Part shown: positions 1 through 13,091 of the stretch, piece by piece
Position numbering within the stretch: the first letter of the stretch is position 1
Layout of the letters: every line of letters starts with the position of its first letter
The notes under the pieces: generated by a model
What the model was told of the DNA's origin: nothing
Databases searched by the model: none
The model's input: only the letters and a program-made list of their open reading frames with translations
Assembly: GCA_023375675.1 (NCBI GenBank)
Contig: JALQBC010000021.1
Coordinates: 496,001-560,000, forward strand
DNA: 64,000 bases
Reading direction: 5' to 3'
Origin: Cytospora piceicola
Taxonomy: Eukaryota; Ascomycota; Sordariomycetes; Diaporthales; Cytosporaceae
Program-made: the position numbers and the translations under genes

Positions 1-80
1 GAGGAAGGAAGAGTGTCCTGGATAGACATGACAGCTTTGGGACCCAAGAGCGCCTTCGCCTTGGAGTTGAGAGCAGCCAT
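1..80 (-). CDS. Possible N-terminal fragment of a gene cut by the left edge
   Basis: On the minus strand an ATG at 80-78 opens a reading frame that stays open to the window edge for 26 codons, beginning MAALNSKAKALLGPKAV. The sequence just before the ATG, GCCTACAG, looks like a 3' splice site, so the real start could lie further upstream. I do not recognise the protein and too little is visible to name a domain. The composition (Ala, Lys, Leu, few rare residues) is coding-like, but a frame this short could be chance. Confidence 0.3.
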   Translation of the reverse strand, partial: MAALNSKAKALLGPKAVMSIQDTLPS

Positions 81-3000
81 ATCTGTAGGCCCGTTGCACC
101 TGGCAAGAGGCGTAGACGAATGGGAGATGAGTGGCTGGAGCGAGAGGACTTTGGAAGAGTATTTGTTAGGCTGAGGACGGATAGTGATGAACACTTGAGT
201 ATCGTTGATATCAATGTCGCTCTACCTCCAGCTGCAGGTTGCCCTCTCTTATATACTCAGCAGCTTATGGGGGGCAAGCGGTATTGTCCCATTATCTTCT
301 CCTTTGATTATTTGAATAGCATTGTCTTCGCCAAAAGTGTCACAACAAAAAGAAGACAAAGAACAATATTGTGTCTGATCATAAAGCGATTCTCTCCTCG
401 CACCGCTTCCTACCCTCCAAAGTTACCTTTGTTATGATTACAAGGCCGTGAGCTGCTTGTTCCTCTTACATGTGGGCGCTGAAAAAAGAGGCTTTTCCTT
501 TGTAGAGCCATATGGCACAGTATCAGGTCACCTAATATACAATGGCCGGCGTGCTGGGACAGTATAAGGCGCAGGTATTGGGTGCTCACACGTGCAATCG
601 GTAGTAAGGGTAGGTAGGTAAGGAGCACTCGAGAGCAACCCCAACTGAGATGGCTAAACTTGAAGAGCGTGGTTTTATTGAAAAGCCACATAGCCTCTAC
701 ATGGGACATTTTATGCCAGGTAATATGAGGTATTCGGTGATGGTTGATGATGGCTACATTCAATATGAGGACTTAGGGTGCGAGACATCTGGAGTTCGTG
801 TAAATTTCATGACATATCTTTAGGAATTGGCTTGCGACTAAACGTATTGTCCCGTACAGCGCCCAATATAGTTAAGTGGGAACTTATCAGGGAGATCTAT
901 AGAGATACGCCAAACCTACTGCACGTTGCAAGAGTACCCTAGGGTATCTAGGTATGTAATACGTGTACTATAGAGTATTATCTTGCCGGCAAATTTGAAC
1001 CGGTCGTCGAGACAAGCACTCCAATATTCTCCTCCGTGGCTACAGGTCCCCCCTCTCCCCCCACCTAGCCGAACAGTCATTGAACCGATGGTTTCGGTCA
1101 GAATATCGGTTGTCCTGAAAACATGTTCAGGATACTGCAGCTGAGCATTTCTCAAAATACGGGCCCCCCGCCCCAATCTTCCCGGTTTCGCTATACACAT
1201 CAGATATGTTGCAAAAATACCTTTCTATTCACGTCATCCCCGTCAATTCCAGCGGTGTAATATGCGTTTCCAGGCTGTCAAAGATAGTTACGGAGTCAAA
1301 CCTTAAGGACATGTACTATCTAGGTCTGGTGTACCTAGCACGGGGCAGGCACTGCTCCTGGTCTTACATACAATAACCGTCCGTCTTGGATACTTCTGCA
1401 TGATATGCAATATCTGAGTATATAGGTGCGATCGAGTGGACCAATCGCACATGTACATACCGATAACTATCTACCTAGGTATATAGAGAGCACAACTTTA
1501 GGGGCCTTGAGTAAGTAACTAGTGTGTGGTATGCAATGGGTGTCTGACTTATACTTGATTAAATTAGCACCATGGCTGTTGTGAAGGGGCAAACGATAGC
1601 TCCGGGAGGTTATATATATAAGTCAGATTGTTAGAATTGCAAGTATGGGTAATTCTCGTGCAGATAGGCATCACTACGTTAGTCTATCTGGGACTGACAG
1701 GAAAGCACTTGAGGTCTGTGTGTGCCACCATTCGGCCCAGACTTGAACTTTTTTCTTTCCTTTCAAAAGATAATTACCTACTAGGTATCTAGATATTTAT
1801 TCACCAAGACCTCGTCGGTCGACGACTGAATATGGCGGCCAGCAGGGCCTTGAACGGTCGAAACTCGAGAATTGTACAGTGCAGCCAGCACGAGAAATTT
1901 GGAATCTGGGTATCCCATACCGATTTGTTCTTCTATAGTTTTTGTTCAACGCTGGGGAAATTAGTCAGGGGAACCGCCCAAAGCATCATGTCAGCCGCAA
2001 TAGGTAGATACATAAGTACCTAGGTACATTCGGGAGGAACCCGCACAATTGAATTATTCAGCAAGCAATGAGACCTAGGTGCTTAGACATCGCGGCTCTA
2101 CAGGAAGGAGTTAAGGTTTACCCGTTGACTGTCGCTGATATATCGCGGAATGTTTCTAGACGCTCCTCCCCATGATCCTTCCTTGCTTGAGGTGAGCAAT
2201 ATCTCTCCCGCGGCCGTTGCGAGGTCGGTCTGAAATCACCATTCAACGAATGGAAAGCCAGGAATGGTTAGCAGGGCTAGCTCAAGAGAAGCTCCGGCCA
2301 AATATCAGCCGATGATCAGCACCGGCTCCGTGGGTTGTCGGAATTATAGCTCCGGAGCCAACCAGATTTTTAACTAGTGTCATTGAACCGCACGTCCGGT
2401 CACCCACTCCATATTGCGTTGTGGGCTTGAGATGGCATTTTGAGGTTTTTCGATTCAGGATGAGAACGGAAAGAATCTAGGGAACACTACGTACCTAGGT
2501 AAATATTTGTCACAACGCCGCTACCACGCCGCACCGCTCTCAGGAGGCCCATGTACTGTTAGTATTTGTGAGAGCTCATCATGAAAGGGCGCTAAATCTT
2601 TCCATCCCAAGTCTCTGGGTCGCAGGTAACAGGCCGGCAGCTTAGGAGGGGCGGCGCCTGACTTTCCAGGTTTGCAGGTCGAAAGTGACATTTACTGTAA
2701 GTAGTCAATATACCGTGCATACGTAGTATGGACTTCAAAGCCGGCATTTGAACCGCGGGCCGGTAAGCGTTGTTCCTACACACACTACTGTGTATCAGTA
2801 TGGCAATACCCATGACGTCAGCGATGAGCGCATGCACGCAAGGATTCATGTACACTACGCACACTGTCTGATCGTATCATATGATTATACACGTGTATGT
2901 CCTGGTGAATTGAATACTGCAAAAGGTCTATATCGGCCATTTGAGAACCCTCGCAATGCACATTGTCAAATGCGTCCGAGATCCTACTGCCTAAGTTTCC

Positions 3001-4100
3001 CTTTTTCTGACTGAAGGAGAATGGTCAACGGCCAGAACGGTGTATTGACCTTGGAATTACTTGGCCGAATGAAGCGCGGTCTAGTACATGCTAGCGCGCC
3101 GTGGGGTGATTGGCCCGATCTTTCGGTATCCATGCTGCAGGTGGCTTTGAGATCCTGTGGTGTCAACATCGAAGGACATTGGGCTGTTTACCTTTAGGGC
3201 TTGAGAGGTGGTAAACGTCTAGTGCAAGAGAGGGAGAGTAGCACGATGTACCTGTAACCAGTAGGATCATGGAGCACAACAGGGAGGAAGAAGGGGCGAA
3301 TATTACACATCCAGTCATCTCGGCAGCATTATTGGTGAGGAATCCTAGTGTAGTTTCACCGGTGACTTTGGGATGGGGCAAATGCGACTTTTCAACTTTC
3401 CCATGCTCTAAACAGTAAACGCGCCTTCCCGGTCCCGTTTGTCAAACTTGGGCAAGATCATCGATCGCTGTATCGCCCCTTGTACACAGCACAGTAGACA
3501 GTACACGGCTTGACAGGTAGTGCTACCTACCGGTACATGAAGATGGATTATGCTGTGTCTTTACGCCGTTCTCCTACATTCTGAGGTCCTTAGTTGTACA
3601 GACATATTCATACCTCAGTCTGAAAGTCAGGGAAATGGGGATGATGGAGGCTGATATGCTCAACTGCCTAGGTACCTAGGTACTTCAAGGGGAGTACAAA
3701 ACGTCATCCCACTATATAGAGTGCTGGAAAGAGAAGGGTAGAAGGGCTGGGCCGTCAGAGTCACTAACAGGATCTTCGCAAATTGTAGTGGGGTGGGTTC
3801 TGCTGCTGAAGTCATCAGGCCTGCCAGGTGCCAGCCACTGCCTCTTTGTCTTGTGTACGCCTCTGTCCACAAAGACAATGACGGGTTGTGGTACAGAAGC
3901 TCCTGGATGTTAGGACTTCTCACTCAATTATAGTAGCAGTGCTATCAGACGTGCGTCCTGTCCACTGGTCGGTCTTCATCCCTGGTCCAAGTAGCCGGGT
4001 ACCTAATTACATAGTACGGATTACATCTACTCGCACTTCAATGAGCTTCAGAAGTCCCAAGCCTCTTCTCCACCCGAAACCCTATCCGGGATACCCAGCA
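81..4100. other. Intergenic DNA, no gene recognised
   Basis: About 4 kb with only short, unconvincing ORFs on both strands. It holds four exact copies of the palindrome TACCTAGGTA (1472, 2017, 2492, 3673), several near copies (around 948, 1775, 2073, 3667) and TA-rich stretches. No tRNA-like or transposase-like sequence was seen. Confidence 0.6.
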
Positions 4101-4803
4101 ATAGCCCAGCAGCCCAGCAGCCCAGCTATCTATCCCCAGAGCCACTCTTTTTGCCTCTCAGCCCTGGACTTCCTGCAACTTTTTCGTAATTCGATCTGCC
4201 TTCCATCCTACCGACTACGTGTGAAGTTGTCAGTCTTTTGCCTACGACCGTAACGCAAAGAGATGGGTATCAGCAACACGTAGGACGACGCCCTCACGCC
4301 TGGACTCGGTGCATCACGCAAAACTACCCAAGGAGCAGGCTTCTGGCTGTCGTCCATCATCTGCCCTTCCACTTCGACTCCCTTCTCGCTGCTACTTGCG
4401 ACTTGTTAGCCAGAGAACCACTTTTCACCACTTTTCGACCACATCCGGTCCTCCACTCGAGCAGCATCCATCCGCCTTGTTTCCCCAGTTTCCTACTTGA
4501 CTCAAAGACGGAGCTTGACGTTGCACATTGCGGACTGAAGCCGGCAGGATATCCCCAATGTCGATGAGGATAGTTGCGAATTTTACTACTTGTCCCCATG
4601 TTAAGTGCCTTCGCATCTCTCGCCAGCTCCGCAATATAGAACGCATCAAGCACGTCCCAACGAGTTACAATATCGCAAGACTACTTGGGTCTGTTGTTGT
4701 GGTTGCTCCACTGCTCGAAGGCGCACCCCGCCACGCCGCGCTTCACCGGTACTGAGCCTGGGGCTTTGAGGTCTCCTGAGAGAGAAGCCCAAGTGAAGAA
4801 GGT
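4101..4803 (+). promoter_or_regulatory. Probable promoter and long 5' leader of the phytochrome gene, with uORFs
   Basis: This pyrimidine- and CA-rich stretch has the look of a fungal promoter and leader. It starts near a small AGCCCAGC tandem repeat (4103-4126). An ATG at 4558 opens a 65-codon frame that ends at 4755, 49 bases before the phytochrome ATG, and a 6-codon uORF begins at 4263. If transcription starts upstream of these ATGs, they would be uORFs that limit translation. The transcription start cannot be seen from sequence alone. Confidence 0.4.
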
Positions 4804-7800
4804 ATGGATTCGGACCCGGACCCAGACGAGACATCGGGCCTGTCTCAGGCTTCACAAGCATTCGAGGAGCGCGACTTTGCCCGTGACACTGAGCTACAAG
4901 AACCATATCCCCGTGTGCGCAGCCCCACCCCTGTGCACCTTGCGGCCGGTATTCAAGCCAGTCTCGATACGAACTTCCCCCTCGGCGGCGGCAACACCTC
5001 ACATCACGTCAAGTCTCCCAGCGTCCAGTCTTCATGGAGCGCCGCATCCGACCGCCAACCGGGACACGGGGGTCATGATCCAAGCGACCGAGTATTTCCA
5101 ATCCGGTCTGTCATCAGTGTCGACCCTCCAAAACTAAGCTCTGCCGATCAGGAGTACTTTTCGAGATTGTCGTCAGACAATTATGGCACATCCAGGCCGG
5201 TCACTCATCACCACGATACCACCATGAATCCGAAAAGGCGACCTGCTAGTATCACGAGTGACTCCGCGCATTCTGTGGGATCATCAGTACGTTCGCCTGG
5301 CCCGAGAGATTTCAGGCAGGACACCAGAAGGGGACATGCCGCAGGGGCTAGGTCGACTGTGCAGGCTGATGCCGAGCGTCATGTGTCTCGTCCACTACCC
5401 CTATTTGTCGACAATCAATCTGATGATGAGGGATCCGAGGCCAGCGGCGACATGCCCACCAGTCAACCCCCCGGCTCAACTGGACGAGGGTCAGATAGCC
5501 CCACAGGGAACACACTTGACAGTCATATGACAACACGATTCAAACATGTCACCACCGATGATGGCCACCTGGTTATTACAGGAAGGGATGGAACCCTGCA
5601 ACGATGCGAGGACGAGCCCATCCACACGCCGGGTGCAATCCAGGCGTTCGGCCTCATGCTTGCCATACGCGAGGAACCTGATGGCCGTTTCACTGTGAGG
5701 TATGCTAGCGAGAACTCAAAACGATTCATCGGTTACTCGCCTCTTGATCTCTTCCGGTTGCACAACTTCACCGATATCCTCACCGACGAGCAGGCGGACA
5801 ATCTTTTGGACCACATCGACTTCATACGAGACGAAGATGCCGATCCCTCCATCAACGGTCCAGAGGTATTCAGCATGTCCGTGATGCAACCAAAGAAACG
5901 AGCGACCAAGCTGTGGTGTGCTATTCATATACACACTGCTCATCCGGAATTGATCATCTGCGAGTTTGAGCTCGACGACGATCCCGAGTTCCCACTTCGC
6001 CCAGAAGACGAAAACACACCAGATATCCCCGAGGACACGCTCCACTCGAACCCGACGATGGAGGAACTCGCGGAGAGCACAGAGATGACCAGCAAGCCGC
6101 TGAGGGTTCTGAGGAGTGCGCGCAAAAGGAAAGGTGAAGCTGGCGCTATGCAAGTCTTCGACATAATGTCTCAGGTGCAAGAACAGCTAGCCTCTGCACC
6201 CAACCTGGAACGTTTCCTCAAGGTTCTCGTGGGGATAATCAAAGAGTTGACGGGCTTTCATCGAGTCATGGTCTATCAGGTAAGTTGGCCATGAGAAAGT
6301 ATCAGCGTGCGGAAAAGACTAATGCACGATGCAGTTTGACTCGACATTCAATGGCAAGGTGGTTACCGAGCTGGTAGATCCAAGCGCCACAAGGGATCTT
6401 TACAATGGTCTTCATTTTCCTGCCTCCGATATCCCCAAACAGGCACGCGAGCTTTACAAGGTCAACAAGGTGCGACTTCTTTACGATCGGGGTCAGGAGA
6501 CCGCGAGATTAGTCTGCCGTTCGAAAGAGGATCTCGAAACCCCTTTAGACATGACCCATTCGTACCTCCGAGCCATGTCGCCCATCCACTTGAAGTATCT
6601 CGGCAACATGGCGGTCCGCTCGTCCATGTCAATATCCATCAATGCCTTCAACGAGCTTTGGGGGCTTATAGCGTGCCATTCATACGGATCGAAGGGCATG
6701 CGTGTGTCTTTCCCTATCCGCAAAATGTGCAGACTCATTGGCGACACTGTTTCGAGGAATATCGAGCGACTATCCTATTCTTCGAGACTTCAGGCCCGCA
6801 AGCTCATCAACACGGTACCGACCGACAAGAACCCTTCCGGGTACATAATAGCCTCGTCCGACGACTTGCTCCAATTGTTCAGTGCGGACTTCGGCATGCT
6901 GTGCATTAAAGGAGAAACTAAAATCATGGGGAAGTTCGAACACTCACAAGAGGCACTCGCAATGCTTGAATATTTGAGACTCCGAAAATTCACCTCCGTT
7001 GTGACTACGCAGGATATCAATGAGGATTTTCCAGACCTACGCTATCCTCCAGGATTTCACTTCATTGCAGGACTTCTGTATGTGCCACTTAGCGTCGGAG
7101 GCTATGACTTTATTGTCTTCTTCAGGAAGGGCATGGTCCGGGAGGTGAAATGGGCCGGCAACCCCTATGAAAAGATCGTCCAGCAAGGGACTCAGGACTA
7201 TCTTGAGCCTCGGAAATCTTTCCAGGTTTGGCACGAGACCGTACTCGGTAAATGTCGCGAGTGGACTGAGGAGCAGATCGAGACAGCTGCGGTCCTGTGT
7301 CTCGTCTATGGCAAGTTTATAGAGGTCTGGCGCCAGAAGGAAGCGGCGCTTGAAGGCAGTCGCTTGACCAGGTTGCTGTTGGCCAATTCTGCCCATGAAG
7401 TTCGAACCCCCCTCAATGCTATTATCAACTACCTGGAAATAGCTCTCGAGGGTAGTCTGGACCAGGAGACTAGAGACAACCTCTCAAAGTCGCACTCAGC
7501 TTCAAAGTCGCTCATCTATGTAGTAAGTGTCATGATCTAGAGATTAGGCTTTCATACGTCTGTCACTACCGTCCGATTCTTGCTAACACCATGCCGATCA
7601 ATGACCTCTTGGACCTTACAAAGGCCGAAGAAGGGAATGACCTGGTCACAGACGAAGTATTCGAATTCCCTGCATGCATTATGGAGGCGACGGAACCGTT
7701 CAGGAACGACGCGAAGAGAAAGGGCATCAATTATGAGGTCATTGAGCATCCAGGGTTGCCGAAGTACGTGTACGGTGACCAGAGGAAAGTTCGCCAGGCC

Positions 7801-9580
7801 GTCGCCAATATCACGGCGAACGCGGTGCAGCACACAGCAGACGGGTTCGTCAGGATTGAGCTGTACTCTGCAGAGGTCCAGGGCAACAAAGTTCGAGTGG
7901 AGATAGTTGTTCAGGATACGGGGCGCGGTATGAAGTCGCGCCAGTTGGATGCACTTTTCCGCGACCTGGAGCAAGTATCTACTGATACAGACGAGAGTCA
8001 GCCAGAGAAGGAAGAGGAGAAGGAAAAGGACCAACCACGGACACTTGGCCTCGGCCTCGCCATGGTAGCTAGAATTGTGCGGAACATGGATGGCCAGCTG
8101 CGATTGAAATCCGAGGAAGGGAAGGGCTCTCGATTTGTTATCCAACTACCATTCGATATGCCACCAACCGACTCGCCTGAGGCCCCGGAGGATATGGGGC
8201 ATGAAGCATCCACCACAGACTCAATAGCCGCCTCTGTTTCGACAACGCTTCCCCCCGCGGATGATGACGAGGTCATGCTCGTCGATCGAGGTGGCACCAA
8301 CAGCGCTTACAAGCAGGCGATCACGCCGTTCAAGAGGAACTTCGACGACAACACCAGCATCGGCACTCACCCTAGTGTGGCAAGTCGATGCAGTGTTAGG
8401 AGCAACCGGAGTGACGCCGAGAGGCTTATCGACGCCATACAAACCCCCTTAGTCGTGGGAGAACGGGATTATGAGGAGGCAAGCATACAACGGCGAGACT
8501 CAAAGGCGGTGCATCATGATGGCCACTCGCGGAGTGCTGCATCACGCTCCTTGAGTCCTCCACACTCGTATGGCAGGCCCGGTGACTTGGCTAGGTCTCT
8601 GTCATCTCCCGGAAAAGGGTACGAACAAGACGGTGAAGTTGATGTCACCGATGAGCCCGTCGGAGTAGCGTACGTTACCGACTCTATAACACCTATCCGG
8701 CCAGTGAAGATTCCTGATGAGTACCACGATCAACCCGAGAGGCCTGCACAACCCAGCGAGACGTCTGGTATCTTGTTCGAAGTTGGAGACGACCCGCAAC
8801 CGGGCACAACCAGGATCGGCACTCCTGCCACGACAAATGATGGCAATGTTCACAAAGCAGCCCAGCCCACCTCTGCCAAGCTGGAAGTCCTCATAGCCGA
8901 GGACGACCCGATCAACATGAAGGTCCTGCGGAAACGATTAGAAAAGGCAGGACATACCGTACATCACACTGTGAACGGCGAAGACTGCGCGTCTGTCTAT
9001 CGGGAGGGCTCAGAGAAGTACGACGTTGTTCTTATGGACATGCAGGTTAGTCTCCCCGTACATGGCATACTTTGCGAATGCCCTTCCCCCTTCAGCAAGC
9101 TCACCGGTCACCATCATCCATCCAACCCACGCCTTACCAAACTCCGAAATGGGCTAACACTGTATGATGTAGATGCCAATTGTCGATGGTCTGACTAGCA
9201 CGAAAATGATACGTGAGATTGAGGGATCAGGAGAGCACCACAAACTCTCCGCTGTTGCGTCGAACCATGGCAGAATTCCTATCTTCGCAGTGTCAGCATC
9301 ACTCGTGGAACGCGAGAAAAACACGTACGTGAATGCAGGATTCGACGGCTGGATCCTCAAACCAATCGACTTCAAGAGGCTGGAAACTCTCCTCCTTGGC
9401 ATCATTGACGACAAGGTGAGGAACGACGCCGTCTACGTGACTGGCAAGTGGGAGCGAGGTGGTTGGTTCAGAAAGAGACTAGAGCTTCCTCCCGGCGAAA
9501 AGGCCGAAGAGGCGGCACCTCTTCGAGACGTGGAGCTGAAAGGAAACGAGATCAATGCTGCCAGGGACAGCATAGACTAG
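4804..9580 (+). CDS. fphA: Fungal phytochrome: hybrid histidine kinase red/far-red photoreceptor
   Basis: Bilin-binding light sensor that would autophosphorylate and pass phosphate to its own receiver domain. Exons: 4804-6279, 6335-7522, about 7597-9045, 9173-9580; about 1,506 residues. Order: a disordered N-terminus of about 230 residues; PAS2 with the bilin-attachment Cys268 in RCEDEPIHTPGAIQAFG; GAF with PASDIP and SPIHLKYLGN; PHY; DHp with H-box HEVRTPLN (His846); HATPase with N-box NITANAVQH, G1 VQDTGRGM and G2 LGLGLAM; then a low-complexity linker and a receiver with EDDPIN and phospho-acceptor VVLMDM (Asp near 1369). Introns 1 and 3 are canonical and phase 0. Intron 2 lacks an AG at the junction the conserved INDLLDLTK helix requires (see 7523-7596). 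The first downstream AG (7623) would delete nine residues of DHp helix 2. The family assignment is certain; the exon 3 boundary is not. Confidence 0.95.
7523..7596 (+). other. Phytochrome intron 2 with an aberrant 3' end
   Basis: The donor GTAAGT at 7523 and branch-like GCTAAC at 7582-7587 are strong. The protein family requires the next exon to begin at 7597 (ATCAATGAC, residues IND). The three bases before it are CCG, not CAG, and no other AG lies between the branch site and 7597. The next usable AG is at 7622-7623, in frame but costing nine conserved residues. Without splicing, a TAG at 7538 stops translation. Confidence 0.7.
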
Positions 9581-10295
9581 GTGGCCCTCTTCCGGCCTTC
9601 CTAAGAAACAGCGATGACTGTTGTAGGGCCTTCAGCTCATTGCTATCCTCCCGGTCCTCCACGCCCTTGTTCAGTCGCTTTCGCGATACCCGGTGTTTCA
9701 CTGGCGTTTTTTTTGCTTGGAATATTTTGTTTCCATTTCGGGTTGGGGCAAAACGAGACGGGCCTGGAAAATATACGATACCCGGCATTTGAGGAGGCTC
9801 ACAAGGCATATGGGCAGTGCTTTCCACGCATATATACATACACGGCAACGGGGGGGAGAGGGCAACTGGCAACGGCGTTCTTGGATTTTTATTTTATTTT
9901 ATTTATTATTTATTCTTGTCGTTGGAATGCACGACGACGATTTTATCATCAAGGCAAAGTTGGTCTAGGAACAGTGGGGGCCGGGGAGCTGGGAAAGAGA
10001 CGCATCATGGAGCGGGGAGATACACGCGCAGGTGCTGCACGTTTGTTTTTCCGGGCTGCAGGACTTCGCGGAAGTATTCCGTATCACACTGCCGGCTCAA
10101 CGGGCTGGTACGTGGGAGGATGTGGAGTTGGGAACGGGCTAACAATACTACGATATTGCCTCCTGAGGGTGAGTGAGTGCACTGGAGATTGAAAAGCTCA
10201 CGATGTATGCCACTATAGGATGTTTGCACGTGAGGGATGTGTTGGGATGGGATGGAGAGGAGAGGGTTACGAGACCAGAGAAATCGTTACTATGC

Positions 10296-10320
10296 AGACG
10301 AGACGAGACGAGACGAGACG
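10296..10320. repeat. Microsatellite AGACG x5
   Basis: Five perfect tandem copies of AGACG in intergenic DNA downstream of the phytochrome gene. Confidence 0.9.
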
Positions 10321-12041
10321 AATGACTGCTCGAATCCTGGCCTGGCGTCAATCTGCCTGTTCAATGTTGTACGCCATCTTGAATATCACATACTACCTCA
10401 TCATCTGTGACTTGGCCTCGTCTGCGATCTACTCCCTTTGCCGGGAGATAAAAAGGAGGGACGATGCCGCTCGAGGTGCGGCGAAATGCCGGGGAGTCGG
10501 CAAGCTCGCCTCTTCCGCCCCATCCCCCCAACAGTGAAAGGTTGTGAACGAACACGCGAACAAACCAAACCCCCCCGCCCCCAACTGCCAAAGGGATACC
10601 GATCATCAGCGGCCGATGTCCCCAATCTACAAGTTGGCCCCACCTCCCAAAAGTTGCCAACGCAACACATTAATGTGTGTGTGTGTGTGTCCATAATTTA
10701 TCTGGGGGCCTGGGGATCCGACGATGGGCAGAATGGGAAGGGGCCACACATAAACAACCAAGGTAGGTATCAGGTTACATACCGTTTCGGAAGATGTCCT
10801 TGAGAGAGAAGAGAGCAAGACAGAGGGGAGCTGCAGCTAAAACAGATGGCTAGCATCGAATGGGGAAGTGGGAGACAAGGCGCACACACACACACACAAA
10901 AAAAAAAAGGACATCCATGGATACGGCTGGGTCACTTACACACCCCTGGTCGGTCCGGCGCCGGAGAGGAGAGGGGCGGGCCAAATGCATGGGAGTTAAA
11001 CCGGGAACGGACCAAATACAACGGCCGCGAGGATTTGCTACAGTACTGTGGTGTGGTACTAAGTACAGTACAGTCACTAGTGCTGGCTAGGCTAGGGCTG
11101 CAGTATCAATCAGAGGATGCTACCCTATGGCGTCATTTGGACCCAGCTGGACGGGGTCGAGAAAGGATGGGGGAGAGGAGAGCGAGAGGAAAGTGTAAAA
11201 CCCAATACTTACTTGGCTGGGACTGCTACTTGGTTGCCAGGTACATCCATGCGCCAGCCAGATGGGCGGTCTGGGACGCCCCTGCGCTTCCCATTTTCCG
11301 ATGTGCAATTCAGCCACTCACTCGATTCGGGGGCATGACATGTATACTGTGGTATGCGTCGGGAAGCGACAAGAAGGACAAAATAATATATATAAATCAT
11401 AGGGATGAACATAGTTATTCAAAATATGACATCTCTCCAGGTCAACCCTGAAACAAGGGGGGGGAAAATGGGAAAAATAAATAAATTAATTATTATAAAA
11501 AACAAAGTGTAAGCGGGTGTGGGGTCCCCTTTTTATTTTGTTGGCCCGCGTCGTCGCTGGCGTGCTCGATCTGGCTCCTGCCAGGCGGCTTGGCGGCCTT
11601 GGAAGCGAGCATAAAGCCGAACGCACGAGCTGGGGGAGGTTGGGGAGAGAAAAACAAGGAGGGGGAAAAGGAGGGAAAAGTACATACACAACAAAACCGA
11701 AGAGGAAAGAGAAAAAAAAAACAAAAAAAAACAGCAGACCACCAACGACGTTGGCCGTTTGGCGGCCAGACAGATTGACAAGACTGGGGTGGGAACGGAG
11801 GTAAGGTGATCGTGATCGTCACCAAAAACAAGGGGGGAGAGATCGATCAGGCATGCAGACAGAGACTTGCGAGCAATACCGAGGCCAAGTCTGCCTTGTC
11901 TGCCTTGTCTGCCAGTCACGCTGTCACGCTGTCACGCCAGCCCGTCAGTCCACATGGCAAATAAAGAAACGAACCTAGCACGGGCGATCTCCTGTAACAT
12001 AATTTCCCACGAGGGAAGGCCCAGGACTGGCCTCGATGCTG

Positions 12042-12080
12042 GGCAGGCAGGGTTGGCAGGCAGGGTTGGCAGGCAGGGTA
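12042..12080. repeat. Minisatellite, 13-base unit x3
   Basis: Three head-to-tail copies of GGCAGGCAGGGTT, the last ending in TA instead of TT. Nearby, at 11889-11913, a nine-base unit GTCTGCCTT is repeated nearly three times. Confidence 0.85.
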
Positions 12081-12478
12081 GGGTGGTGGTGGTGCTGGCA
12101 GGGGGCCACTGCAACGTCAAATGAGCACTGGTCCCTGGGCATCTCATGTAAATTATAGGTACAGCTACAGTGGTACCCAGGCAGCCAAGTCCCCATGCGA
12201 CGCCTATTTCTTGTTCCCGCTACCTTGCGGGACCTCGCTGACCTGCAGTGCTAACTGGGAACCTTGGAAGGCTTATGCAGGTACCAAACAGCCCGGCTGC
12301 ATCTGCATGATGAGGCAAGCACAGGCAATACCTACAATCAACCAGTATACATGAGAACGGAACATGGCATGTATTTTGAATTTTTACTGTATTTCGGCTC
12401 TGTCGCTTATTGCGACAGAGCATATCCAAAGACTGTTTGCAGAGATGCAACTCGTCTATGTGTAAATCGTCATCTATC

Positions 12479-12502
12479 TTCATCTTCATCTTCATCTTCA
12501 TC
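12479..12502. repeat. Microsatellite TTCATC x4
   Basis: Four perfect copies of the hexamer TTCATC, about 590 bases past the stop codon of the copper-fist gene. Confidence 0.9.
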
Positions 12503-12687
12503 TCCGTCTCCGCGTCACGCGCTATGTAGAATCAACATTGCTGCCGCCCCGTATTTTTCTATTCCGTCCTTCTATGCACAAAAAGGGTCTGCAGAAGCAG
12601 GAGCACGTTTCCCCCTTTCTTCTCGTCGTAGCTGCGCCGTAGCTCGTTGGTAGGTGCCGAGTGACTGTGATGGTGCCACATCAATGG

Positions 12688-12690
<3 letters not shown>

Positions 12691-12737
<47 letters not shown>

Positions 12738-12753
12738 TGTGTGTATGTGTGTG
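12691..12753. repeat. GT dinucleotide tract
   Basis: Forty bases of uninterrupted GT (12691-12730) followed by GT runs broken by single A substitutions up to about 12753. It is the longest simple repeat in the window, and lies about 340 bases past the copper-fist stop codon. Confidence 0.95.
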
Positions 12754-13091
12754 GCCTGAAGTAATGACAGATACGTGTGTTCTCGGTCGTGAGGTTGCGA
12801 CAGCTTCGATGCGACTTCGACGGGGGTATTCAAGAAAGCCTCCAGGGATATTCGATCGTGCTTGCGTGGTGACCCATGTTCCCGTAATCCGAACATTGCC
12901 CAAATCCCATTTAACACCGCCATGCGCTGCCATGCCGTAGCAATAGCCAGCCATGTTCCAAAACGCCAATCAGATGTAGAACTAAAGTTCCCGCAAAAAA
13001 ATAAAAACAAACCCCCGGCCTTTTTGTTTATGCTGCAAGAGGAAGCCGTCGTAGTATGGGCTCAAGAGTGATCAAAGAAGCCTGCACCAGG

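Larger units (their letters stand above)
9581..13091. other. Gene-free intergenic DNA between convergent genes, repeat-rich
   Basis: About 3.5 kb between the 3' ends of the phytochrome and copper-fist genes. ORFs on both strands are low-complexity or random in composition. It contains AGACG x5 (10296-10320), a CA and poly-A run (10882-10908), A-rich and G-rich runs near 11458-11730, a 13-base repeat (12042-12080), TTCATC x4 (12479-12502) and a long GT tract (12691-12753). No protein or RNA gene was recognised. Confidence 0.6.
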
